Assembly (NCBI GenBank): GCA_019239815.1
Contig: JAFAZL010000177.1
Coordinates: 1 to 8,364 of the forward strand
Length of the DNA stretch: 8,364 nucleotides
DNA from: Acidobacteriota bacterium
GTDB taxonomy: Bacteria > Acidobacteriota > Terriglobia > Acidoferrales > UBA7541
Direction of reading: 5' to 3'
Below are positions 1-6,104 of the stretch, piece by piece. Each line of letters starts with the position of its first letter. Position 1 is the stretch's first letter. Both the position numbers and the translations under genes were made by a program. The notes under the pieces are model-generated. The model had not been told where the DNA came from and searched no databases. It worked only from the letters and a program-made list of their open reading frames with translations.

Positions 1-2
1 AC

Positions 3-344
3 GAGCGGTTCATTGCGTTTTGGGGAGGGATTCCGAATCCAATCGACAAATTTGTGGCGACGGATTCGTGGCTGGTGCGAAGTCTGATCTTGTGCGCGAT
101 GATTTCGGGAATTGGGGCGCTGGCGGGAATTGCCGTCCTGGTCTGGAAGAGAAGCGAGTTCGCGTTTCCGCCCGCAGTCTATCCGGTGGTTTTCCCCTTT
201 TTGTACTACATCACGCACACGTCATTGCGGTACCGGCACCCGATTGATCCTGAAAACCTGTTGCTCACCGCGATTGCTTGCGGAGCCGTCTTTGGTGCAC
301 GCACTATCGATGAAATTGGTCTTGACAAACGGTGTCCTTTCTGA
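3..344 (+). CDS. C-terminal fragment of multi-pass membrane protein, probably GT39-like glycosyltransferase
   Basis: The reading frame is open from the window's left edge and ends at TGA 342-344, so only the last 113 residues are present and the true start lies outside the window. At least three hydrophobic segments are visible: one starting SLILCAMISGIGALAG, one around YPVVFPFLYYITH, and a last one around NLLLTAIACGAVFGA. The stretch THTSLRYRHPIDP followed by a final hydrophobic helix is typical of the C-terminal end of dolichyl-phosphate-mannose mannosyltransferase-like (GT39/ArnT-like) membrane proteins, which transfer sugars from lipid carriers on the outer face of the inner membrane. The catalytic N-terminal loop, where the acidic active-site residues lie, is outside the window, so the family call rests on the tail alone. 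The gene is followed by an intrinsic terminator and so is transcriptionally separate from the next genes. Confidence 0.6.
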   Translation, partial: ERFIAFWGGIPNPIDKFVATDSWLVRSLILCAMISGIGALAGIAVLVWKRSEFAFPPAVYPVVFPFLYYITHTSLRYRHPIDPENLLLTAIACGAVFGARTIDEIGLDKRCPF

Positions 345-363
345 TAACGTATCATTTGTATAG

Positions 364-394
364 AGGCCCGGCGAACTGCCGGGCCTTGTTTTCC
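364..394 (+). terminator. Rho-independent terminator after the membrane protein gene
   Basis: AGGCCCGGC (364-372) pairs perfectly with GCCGGGCCT (378-386) around the 5-base loop GAACT. This gives a 9-bp, almost pure GC stem. It is followed by TTGTTTTCCTT, a T-rich tail on the + strand. It lies about 20 bases after the stop at 344, the expected place for an intrinsic terminator. Confidence 0.9.
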
Positions 395-493
395 TTCCTA
401 AGCAGATTCCATTTCAAGCGTTCGAATCCCGATTTTGGAAGGCTGCGCTTTCGCATTGTTTTTGGATTCCTGCAGCTCCTTGCATAGCGTAGA

Positions 494-517
494 AAGCTCT
501 ATGCTTGCGCAGAGCTT
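494..517. promoter_or_regulatory. Inverted repeat upstream of the yihY-like promoter (possible operator)
   Basis: AAGCTCT (494-500) and AGAGCTT (511-517) form a perfect 7-bp dyad with a 10-base spacer. Its centre is about 52 bases before the expected transcription start. A second, mutually exclusive repeat, GCATAG (482-487) with CTATGC (499-504), overlaps its left arm. No T-tract follows, so it is not a terminator. The gene-free stretch 345-559 otherwise holds only the terminator and the TATAAT box. A regulator-binding role is inference. Confidence 0.3.
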
Positions 518-545
518 CGAACGGTACGCGGGCTTCCAGCATGGG

Positions 546-551
546 TATAAT
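546..551 (+). promoter_or_regulatory. -10 box (TATAAT) for the yihY-like gene
   Basis: A perfect TATAAT is present at 546-551, which predicts a transcription start at about 557-559. No good -35 hexamer is seen 16-18 bases upstream (the bases there are near GGTACG), and the TG upstream is one base off the extended -10 position. The box contains the in-frame TAA (548-550) that closes the frame upstream, so the gene's first possible ATG is at 560. The transcript would then have almost no leader. Confidence 0.5.
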
Positions 552-559
552 GCCGGGGC

Positions 560-1414
560 ATGATTGCTTCGGCTGCCCTCGCAAAGCGCGCTTTCGGCGT
601 GTTTGGACGCGTCTTCCCGCGAACCAACATGATCGCGCAAGCCGTCGCGTACAACCTCTTTCTCGCGTTTTTTCCGGCGCTATTGATCCTCGTCGGAATC
701 GCGACGAGCCCCATCGGCCGCCGCACCAGCATGTTTGACTTGATCATCGATATGACGGACCTCTTGCCGCCCGGCAGCCAGCAGATCGTTTCGGAATTTC
801 TGGTCAACCGCGGACCGGATGCATGGAAATGGGCGCTGGTAGGACTGTTTGGAACGCTGCTGGCCGGGACGCAAGTGATGCGCCTGCTGATGGAAGGTGT
901 GCACGTAATTTATGGCGATCACGACCGCCCCGGATACTGGACTCGGCAATTGCGAAGCGTGGCGCTGCTGATGATTACGATTGCGCCGCTCATGGTGGCG
1001 GCATTGCTTGGCGTTTTCGGGCGCCCGATTCGTCGATGGGTGGCGTTCGAACTGGGGAAGAACCAAACTATCGAGACACTCTGGGGAGTTTTCTTCCACG
1101 GCATGGCGATTTTTCTGGCGACGCTGGCGCTGACGATTATTTATCGCGTAGCGCGGCCACGCGAATCGAGCTTGCGCAACGTATTGCCGGGTGCCCTTGC
1201 GGCGACGGCGTTATGGTGGATCGCCGACCTCCTCTTTGGATTTTATGTGCGGCGGGTGCCGTACAACGTGGTGTATGGCGGGCTGGCAGCGGTGATTGGC
1301 TTGTTGATCTGGATGCAGATTTCCGCGGTGATCGTTTTTCTGGGGGCGGCGTGGAACGCGGAGTCGGCGGAGATGAAGCGACGGCAGGCGCACGCTAATG
1401 TCGGACCGAGTTGA
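560..1414 (+). CDS. yihY: YihY/virulence factor BrkB family inner-membrane protein
   Basis: This 284-residue integral membrane protein belongs to the YihY/BrkB (UPF0761) family, once misnamed ribonuclease BN; its molecular role is unsettled. Six hydrophobic segments are visible at about residues 27-48, 91-112, 133-154, 173-198, 207-230 and 237-265, the family's usual count. Diagnostic stretches are AVAYNLFLAFFPALLILVGI in segment 1 and YNVVYGGLAAVIGLLIWMQ leading to FLGAAWNAE in the last, matching the family's YGslaavi...W and LGAe.n pattern (here A replaces the usual E of GAE). A basic, polar tail ends the protein. ATG 560 is the first start after the in-frame stop at 548-550. Met24 (position 629) is an alternative just before segment 1, but it has no ribosome binding site. 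ATG 560 has only a weak GGGG upstream. The 85-aa gene at 1398 overlaps its end by 17 bases, suggesting co-translation. Confidence 0.88.
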   Translation: MIASAALAKRAFGVFGRVFPRTNMIAQAVAYNLFLAFFPALLILVGIATSPIGRRTSMFDLIIDMTDLLPPGSQQIVSEFLVNRGPDAWKWALVGLFGTLLAGTQVMRLLMEGVHVIYGDHDRPGYWTRQLRSVALLMITIAPLMVAALLGVFGRPIRRWVAFELGKNQTIETLWGVFFHGMAIFLATLALTIIYRVARPRESSLRNVLPGALAATALWWIADLLFGFYVRRVPYNVVYGGLAAVIGLLIWMQISAVIVFLGAAWNAESAEMKRRQAHANVGPS

Positions 1415-1655
1415 GAAGCACGTAGTGGTGGAGACGTACTCTGGATATAAGGCCGACGAGCGGCCGGTGCGAGTGAAGATCGACGGCGAAGCTCATGACG
1501 TAGAGGAGGTCGAGGATCGGTGGTATTCGCCGGGAGCTACGTTCTTTCGGGTGCGGCTGGCGAACGGGGAGCGGTACGTCCTGCGGCGGATCGAAGCGCA
1601 AGAGGTTTGGGTTCTTGAGGCGTACCGTTCGGCGGGGCGGGGTACATTATATTGA
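1398..1655 (+). CDS. Conserved hypothetical small protein, DUF6504-like
   Basis: This is an 85-residue soluble protein with no signal peptide or membrane segment. It is rich in charged residues and alternating hydrophobic ones, which suggests a small all-beta fold. The pattern RPVRVKIDGEAHDVEEVEDRW, then FFRVRLANGERYVLRR and EVWVLEAYR, resembles short DUF6504-type proteins in which beta strands surround a conserved Trp (W. ... YrV ... Y.L ... W.L); this family match is from memory and is tentative. No catalytic motif is seen. The ATG at 1398 lies inside the end of the yihY-like gene in another frame, with only a weak AGG-type site before it, so translation is probably coupled. The stop TGA (1653-1655) lies inside the -35 hexamer of the next operon's promoter. 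Confidence 0.7.
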   Translation: MSDRVEKHVVVETYSGYKADERPVRVKIDGEAHDVEEVEDRWYSPGATFFRVRLANGERYVLRRIEAQEVWVLEAYRSAGRGTLY

Positions 1656-1679
1656 CAATCGGTTGACGTTGCGTATAGT
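1652..1679 (+). promoter_or_regulatory. Sigma70-type promoter of the vWA operon
   Basis: TTGACA (1652-1657) and TATAGT (1674-1679) are separated by 16 bases. The -35 is a full consensus match and the -10 differs at one base. The predicted transcription start is near 1686, giving a leader of about 68 bases before ATG 1754. The -35 box shares the TGA stop codon of the upstream 85-aa gene. A second TTGAC at 1663-1667 lies between the two boxes. Confidence 0.7.
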
Positions 1680-1691
1680 CAAGTCACCGAT
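1652..1691. promoter_or_regulatory. TTGAC direct/inverted repeats around the vWA operon promoter (possible operator)
   Basis: TTGAC occurs at 1652-1656 and again at 1663-1667, an 11-base period of about one helical turn. Its reverse complement GTCAA occurs at 1678-1682, and a further GTCA at 1683-1686. ATCGG (1658-1662), directly before the second TTGAC, is mirrored by CCGAT (1687-1691). Together they form a broken dyad spanning the -10 box and start site. A protein bound here would cover the promoter, so repression is a reasonable inference. No specific regulator is recognised. Confidence 0.4.
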
Positions 1692-1697
1692 CGGTAT

Positions 1698-1740
1698 CCC
1701 CTGCGTTCTGAATGCTTTGTCGAGGGCGCACCGCTAGGGG
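1698..1740 (+). promoter_or_regulatory. Leader stem next to the vWA gene 1 ribosome binding site
   Basis: CCCCTGCG (1698-1705) can pair with CGCTAGGGG (1732-1740) through 8 base pairs, with T1735 bulged and a 26-base loop. The stem ends one base before the GGGAG ribosome binding site (1742-1746). The CCCC arm could alternatively pair with that site. It lies within the predicted mRNA leader. Control of translation is inference, and it matches no riboswitch class I recognise. Confidence 0.3.
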
Positions 1741-1741
1741 C

Positions 1742-1746
1742 GGGAG
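1742..1746 (+). promoter_or_regulatory. Ribosome binding site deciding the start of vWA gene 1
   Basis: GGGAG lies 7 bases before ATG 1754. The longer in-frame start at 1712 has no purine-rich site and would add 14 polar residues before the signal peptide, so 1754 is preferred. Confidence 0.7.
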
Positions 1747-1753
1747 TGGGATT

Positions 1754-3646
1754 ATGCTGAGTGCGGCACAAAGCCCGTTGGCCTATCGCCGGGTCGGGTT
1801 GTTTTTAGTCGTGGGCTCGTGGCTTTTGGTCGCGGGAGCGACCGCGGCGCAGAATCCGCCTCCGACTGAACCCACGCCAGCCACGCAAACTTCCACGCAG
1901 GCGCCAGCCACTTCTAACCAAACACAGCAGCCCGCCACACCGCCAGCGACATCTTCGGGAGCCAACAAACCGAGCGACGCGAATGTTGCGGAAGTTACGA
2001 CGCACGACACGGCGCCCACCTTTAAGGTGCGCGTCAATGAAGTACTTGTGCGGGTGGTGGTGCGCGATGAATCGGGGAAGATCATCCCGGGGTTGAAGAA
2101 GGAAGATTTTCAACTCTTCGACAATCGCAAACTGCAGACGATCACCTCGTTCCGAGTCGAAACGCCGGAGACGAATGCAGTGAAGGCTCAGGCAGTCACG
2201 ACGGAAAATCCCGAGGGCGGCGCGCCAACGGTGACTCCAGTGCCGACGCTGCCGCAAAGATTTGTCGCCGTTGTTTTCGACGATATAAGTCTGATCGACA
2301 CCGACGCGGTTGCGGTGCGAACGGCTGCGGGAAAATTGTTTGATTCGCTGGCGCTCTCGGACCGCATCGGGATTTACACCACATCGGGGCAAGCGACCGA
2401 GGAATTCACGTCGGACCGCAGAAAACTGAGCGATGCACTCCTGAAAATCGTTCCAAGGCCGATTCAAGGCGGTGGCGGAATCCCCGCCTGTCCGGACATC
2501 AGCTACTACCAGGCGGATCAGATCGAGAATTTCCACAACGATGTAGCGCTGGGAGTTGCGGTGGAAGAATACATCGCGTGCACGAATACAAATGTGCCGG
2601 AAAACGGGCAGGCGGAGGCACAAGCAGTCAATATGGTCACGAACACCGTCCATGGACTGGCGCGCGGCGTTCTTTCGTTGGGTGACCAACAGACGCAGTA
2701 CGTCTACCGGCACCTCGAAGACATCTTGCGGCGCCTATCCGGAATGCCCGGGCAACACGTGATGGTGTTCGTTTCACCGGGATTTATGTTGACAGCGGAT
2801 ACGCGCCGACAGGGCGATTTGATCGACCGCGCGAACAGAGCCGGGGTCGTTATCAACACGATCGACGCGCGAGGACTTTATGCGCCGGACTTGATGGGCG
2901 ACATTTCGGGTCCCTCAACGGGAACCTACCGTGGCGAAGGGCCCAAGATGACCTTTCGGCTGCAGACGCAATTCGCGCAGACCGAAATTCTCGGTGAACT
3001 GGCGGATGGCACGGGCGGAACATTCTTTCACAATCGCAACGACCTCGATGTCGGGATGCAGCGCGCCGCTGCGGCGCCCGCGTACGCGTACCTGCTCGCG
3101 TTTTCTCCTCAAAACCTGAAGATCGACGGGAACTACCACGCGTTGAAAGTATCGCTGGTGAGCAAAGCCAAAGTGACGATTCAGGCGCGGCATGGATATT
3201 ACGCGCCTCGTACGATCAAGGATCCCGCTGAGGCTGCGAAGGAAGAAATTGAGGAGGCAATTTTCTCGCAAGAAGAGATTCGCGATGTGCCGATCGAATT
3301 GCAAACGCAATTTTTCAAGAGTAGCGACACGCAGGCAAAGCTCGCGGTTTTGACGCATGTCGATGTGAACGCGATTCGATTTCGGAAGGATGCTGGGCGG
3401 AGCAAAGACAACCTTACTTTCGCCACTGCCATCTTCGATGAAAACGGGAACTTCATCACTGGCGGAGAAAAAATCCTCGAGATGAAGCTGCTTGACCCGA
3501 CGCTGGCGCGCCTCGATCACACCGGGTTAACGGTGAAATCGAGCTTTGACATCAAGCCGGGAACATATTTGGTGCGGATGGTGGTGCGCGATGGAGAAGG
3601 CGCGCAGATGGCCGCGAAGAACGGAGCGGTAACGATACCGTATTGA
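1754..3646 (+). CDS. Secreted VWFA-related (Acidobacterial, TIGR03436-type) protein, A type, copy 1
   Basis: This is a 630-residue exported protein of unknown function. ATG 1754 is chosen over the in-frame ATG at 1712 because GGGAG (1742-1746) sits 7 bases upstream and because the product then starts with a normal signal peptide (RR at 12-13, hydrophobic core 14-29, likely cleavage near ATAAQ 29-33). Residues 34-75 are a Pro/Thr/Gln/Ser linker. A short beta domain starts at about 90 (FKVRVNEVLVRVVVRD) and runs through the LKKEDFQLFDN motif. The vWA region begins at about 168. Its MIDAS-like motif is D177-I-S179-L-I181, so the third position of DxSxS is lost. C246 and C276 probably form a disulfide after export. 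DARGLY (371-376) and ADGTGG (417-422) are family landmarks. A charged helix (about 488-508) leads to a C-terminal beta-sandwich (about 509-630) with PGTYLVRMVVRD. It is the first gene of the operon; gene 2 follows after 43 bases with no terminator between. Confidence 0.88.
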   Translation: MLSAAQSPLAYRRVGLFLVVGSWLLVAGATAAQNPPPTEPTPATQTSTQAPATSNQTQQPATPPATSSGANKPSDANVAEVTTHDTAPTFKVRVNEVLVRVVVRDESGKIIPGLKKEDFQLFDNRKLQTITSFRVETPETNAVKAQAVTTENPEGGAPTVTPVPTLPQRFVAVVFDDISLIDTDAVAVRTAAGKLFDSLALSDRIGIYTTSGQATEEFTSDRRKLSDALLKIVPRPIQGGGGIPACPDISYYQADQIENFHNDVALGVAVEEYIACTNTNVPENGQAEAQAVNMVTNTVHGLARGVLSLGDQQTQYVYRHLEDILRRLSGMPGQHVMVFVSPGFMLTADTRRQGDLIDRANRAGVVINTIDARGLYAPDLMGDISGPSTGTYRGEGPKMTFRLQTQFAQTEILGELADGTGGTFFHNRNDLDVGMQRAAAAPAYAYLLAFSPQNLKIDGNYHALKVSLVSKAKVTIQARHGYYAPRTIKDPAEAAKEEIEEAIFSQEEIRDVPIELQTQFFKSSDTQAKLAVLTHVDVNAIRFRKDAGRSKDNLTFATAIFDENGNFITGGEKILEMKLLDPTLARLDHTGLTVKSSFDIKPGTYLVRMVVRDGEGAQMAAKNGAVTIPY

Positions 3647-3689
3647 GTTTTGTTGGGTCAGGCTCAGGTGAGTGCTCTTGGGGAAGCAT

Positions 3690-6104
3690 ATGAAGACGCG
3701 ATCTACAAAAATCCAATTTCGCAACGTCCTTTTGGTAATGCTCGCGATGTCTCTGGCGGGCTGGGCAGGAGCGGTGGGAGCGCAGGACGCGCCGGCTTCG
3801 TCGAATCCGACTGCCCAGCCCGCGCCGCCCGCCGCCCAGACGCCAACCGAATCGGCGCCGGTAAATCCTGCACCCGCGCAAAGTCCGGTCATCAGGGCGG
3901 AATCGAAACTCGTCATTGTCGATGCCGTGGTGACCGACAAAAAAGGGAACTACGTCCACGATCTGAAGCAGGGGGACTTTAAAGTTTACGAAGACAACAA
4001 GGAACAGCAAGTCTCAAGTTTTTCGAGCGGTGTAGACGCTGCAATTCAAGCGAACAAATCGATCAAGCGATATCTCATTCTGTTTTTCGACAACTCATCG
4101 ATGGCCTTGCCTGATCAAATCCAGGCGCGCGCGGCCGCTGGAAAGTTCATCGACGCGAACGCGGGGCCTGATCGCCAGATGGCTGTCGTCGAATTCGGCG
4201 GAACGCTACGCATTACTCAGAACTTTACGGCGAATGCCGACGTGTTGCATTCAGTCGTAAAGAATGCGAAAACGTCGGCAGTCGCTTCGAATACCACCGA
4301 CACAAGCAGCAGCGGCTCGATCGGCGAGCCGAGTTTGTTGGGTATCACGGCCAACGAAGCCGAGTTCGGTGTGCGGACGATGTTGCTCTCGATGCGGACG
4401 CTGGCGAAGAATTTACAGTCGGTGCCGGGACGCAAGATGCTGGTGTTGTTTTCGGCGGGGTTCCCGCTCGATCCAACGTCGCACTCGGAACTCCTTGCCA
4501 CAATCGACGCCTGCAATCGAGCGAACGTCGCGGTTTATTCGCTCGATGTGCGAGGTCTGACCGCGCCGGTTCCCGGCGGCATGGCGCGGAACAATTCGCA
4601 CGGTGTTGCACCAAATCAGACGGACAAGCCACGCTTCGTTCTGGCTTCCTATTCGCCATCGTCGTTCGAACCACAACATCCCGGTGGCGGCGGGGGTGGC
4701 GCGGGTGGCGGGGCAGGAGGTGGCGCCGGAGGCGGGCACGGCGGAGGGGGCAGCACCGGTGGCGGCGCCAACGGAGGCGGAACAGGCGGCAAGGGCGGCG
4801 GCACCGGCACGACTAGTGGTGGCGGCAAAACCGGCGGCACACCGACCACCGGAACTCCCGGCGGAACCCGAGGCGCGCCGACGAACTACAATCCTTACAA
4901 CCCCTATAACCCGTTGAACCCGAATAGTCCGTTTAATCAGGCGCGCAACATCCTCCCGTCGCTGCCTCCTTCGGTGACGACCAACCAAGAAGTGCTCGCG
5001 TTGCTCGCCGACGGCACGGGTGGTTTCACGATTTTCAACACGAACGATCTGGTTGGCGGCCTCGATCGCATCGCGAAAGAGGGCAACGAGTTCTACATCC
5101 TTGGTTATGTTCCAAAAGATTCGCCCGAAGGAAGTTGCCACACACTCAAAGTGAAAATGAATCATGGCGGACTGAACGTGCGCTCACGCACCGGCTATTG
5201 CAACGCACGGCCGGAAAATCCGCTCGAAGGCAAGCCGCTGGAGAAACAACTCGAGGCGCGCGCCGCCGCGGTGGGACAAGCGGGTTCGATTCATGGAAAT
5301 CTTGAGTCGCCTTATTTTTACACGGCCCCGAACGTGGCGCGCGTGAACCTCGCGATGGAAGTTCCTGCCGATTCACTGAAGTTCGACAAAGACAAAGGGA
5401 AGTATCACTCGACGGTGAATGTGCTTGGCATCGCGTACAAGCCAGACGGAACAGTCGGTGCGAAATTCAGCGACACCATCGATCTCGATCTTGAGAAGGA
5501 TGATCTAAAGGCGTTTCAAAAAGAGTCGTATCAGTATCAAAACCAGTTCGACGCCGTGCCGGGAGACTACAAGCTCACCGTCGTGCTGAGTGGAGGTGGC
5601 GACGCGTTCGGCAAGTTCGAAACACCGCTGCATATCGATCCTTACGATGGAAAAGCTCTTAGCCTCGGCGGCATCGTCATGACCAACAATCCGACGCGCG
5701 TCGCAGATACACAGAACGGGCTCGACACGGCGCTACTCGAAGACCACACTCCGCTGATTGTTAAGGGATTGCAGGTTGTGCCATCGGCAACCAACCGCTT
5801 CAAGAAATCCGACAACGTCGTTATGTACACGGAAATTTACGAACCGCTGCTGACGGGCGACAATCCGCCGAAGGTTGCGTTTGCTTACCACATCGTTGAC
5901 CGGGCGTCGAAAAAAGACGTCATGTTTACCGGCGCAATGCCAGCCGAGGATTTTATACAGAAGGGGAACCCGGTGATTCCGGTGGGATTGAAGGTGGCGG
6001 TCAAGGATCTGCCAGCGGGCGGCTACCAACTTCTGGTGCAGGCGGTGGACAGCGCCAAGCAAAACGCGCCGAATCGCGTTGTCGATTTCGACGTGGTTGA
6101 TTGA
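3690..6104 (+). CDS. Secreted VWFA-related protein, B type, with Gly-rich insert and two C-terminal beta-sandwich regions
   Basis: This is an 804-residue exported protein of unknown function. ATG 3690 is chosen over GTG 3672 because GGGGA (3680-3684) precedes it and the product begins with a classic signal peptide (MKTRSTK, hydrophobic 13-30, cleavage after VGA at 31). A Pro/Ala/Thr linker covers about 33-66. A beta domain follows (SKLVIVDAVVTDKKG, then LKQGDFKVYEDN). The vWA region starts at about 127, with D134-N-S136-S-M138 as a degenerate MIDAS. DVRGL is at 286-290. A Gly-rich tract (332-395) and NPY repeats (399-417) interrupt the vWA region before LADGTGG (439-445). C483 and C504 fall where the A-type copies have Tyr or Leu, and may form a disulfide. 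After the vWA region, two beta-rich regions follow, ending with PGDYKLTVVLSGG and with AGGYQLLVQAVD. Its stop overlaps the start of gene 3. It is more distant from genes 1 and 3 than they are from each other. Confidence 0.87.
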   Translation: MKTRSTKIQFRNVLLVMLAMSLAGWAGAVGAQDAPASSNPTAQPAPPAAQTPTESAPVNPAPAQSPVIRAESKLVIVDAVVTDKKGNYVHDLKQGDFKVYEDNKEQQVSSFSSGVDAAIQANKSIKRYLILFFDNSSMALPDQIQARAAAGKFIDANAGPDRQMAVVEFGGTLRITQNFTANADVLHSVVKNAKTSAVASNTTDTSSSGSIGEPSLLGITANEAEFGVRTMLLSMRTLAKNLQSVPGRKMLVLFSAGFPLDPTSHSELLATIDACNRANVAVYSLDVRGLTAPVPGGMARNNSHGVAPNQTDKPRFVLASYSPSSFEPQHPGGGGGGAGGGAGGGAGGGHGGGGSTGGGANGGGTGGKGGGTGTTSGGGKTGGTPTTGTPGGTRGAPTNYNPYNPYNPLNPNSPFNQARNILPSLPPSVTTNQEVLALLADGTGGFTIFNTNDLVGGLDRIAKEGNEFYILGYVPKDSPEGSCHTLKVKMNHGGLNVRSRTGYCNARPENPLEGKPLEKQLEARAAAVGQAGSIHGNLESPYFYTAPNVARVNLAMEVPADSLKFDKDKGKYHSTVNVLGIAYKPDGTVGAKFSDTIDLDLEKDDLKAFQKESYQYQNQFDAVPGDYKLTVVLSGGGDAFGKFETPLHIDPYDGKALSLGGIVMTNNPTRVADTQNGLDTALLEDHTPLIVKGLQVVPSATNRFKKSDNVVMYTEIYEPLLTGDNPPKVAFAYHIVDRASKKDVMFTGAMPAEDFIQKGNPVIPVGLKVAVKDLPAGGYQLLVQAVDSAKQNAPNRVVDFDVVD
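4683..4874 (+). repeat. Gly-rich low-complexity coding tract (GGG/GGA/GGT units)
   Basis: About 64 codons (residues 332-395 of the B-type vWA protein) encode mostly Gly, first as short GGGA-like units and then as GGG units broken by Thr, Ser, Lys and Asn. The DNA is strongly GGC/GGT/GGA repetitive and could change length by replication slippage. The tract begins right after EPQHP and sits between two conserved vWA landmarks. It should be a flexible, unfolded loop on the outside of the domain. Confidence 0.85.
4884..4940 (+). repeat. NPY/NPL/NPN short peptide repeats after the Gly-rich tract
   Basis: Residues 399-417 read NYNPYNPYNPLNPNSPFNQ: an NPx triplet unit repeated about four times. The same motif is spelled with different codons (AATCCT, AACCCC, AACCCG), so it is kept as peptide and not as recent DNA duplication. 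It links the Gly tract back to the conserved part of the vWA region. Confidence 0.7.

Noticed and set aside
342..354. Small palindrome TGATA-ACG-TATCA over the stop of the first gene
   Set aside because: A 5-bp AT-rich dyad is expected by chance, and the real terminator is the GC-rich stem just downstream.
419..430. CGTTCGAATCCC, similar to the T-loop of a tRNA
   Set aside because: The flanking bases do not form a T-stem, and no acceptor, D or anticodon arm can be built around it.
1712..1753. Longer N-terminus for vWA gene 1 starting at ATG 1712
   Set aside because: It has no ribosome binding site and would place 14 polar, Arg/Gly-rich residues before the signal peptide.
1805..2713. 302-codon open frame on the minus strand inside vWA gene 1
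   Set aside because: It is antisense to a well-supported secreted vWA gene, its product is Arg/His-rich with no recognisable domain, and such antisense frames are common in GC-rich coding DNA.
3672..3689. GTG start for the B-type vWA gene
   Set aside because: ATG 3690 has GGGGA just upstream and gives a standard signal peptide; the GTG adds six residues that destroy the N-terminal pattern.
4683..4874. Gly-rich tract as a sign of a PE-PGRS or collagen-like protein
   Set aside because: There is no PE domain and no strict Gly-X-Y register, and the flanks are clearly vWA sequence.
4413..5165. 250-codon open frame on the minus strand over the Gly-rich tract
   Set aside because: The frame stays open because the repetitive GC-rich DNA lacks stop codons; the product is Ala/Arg-rich low complexity and lies opposite a real gene.
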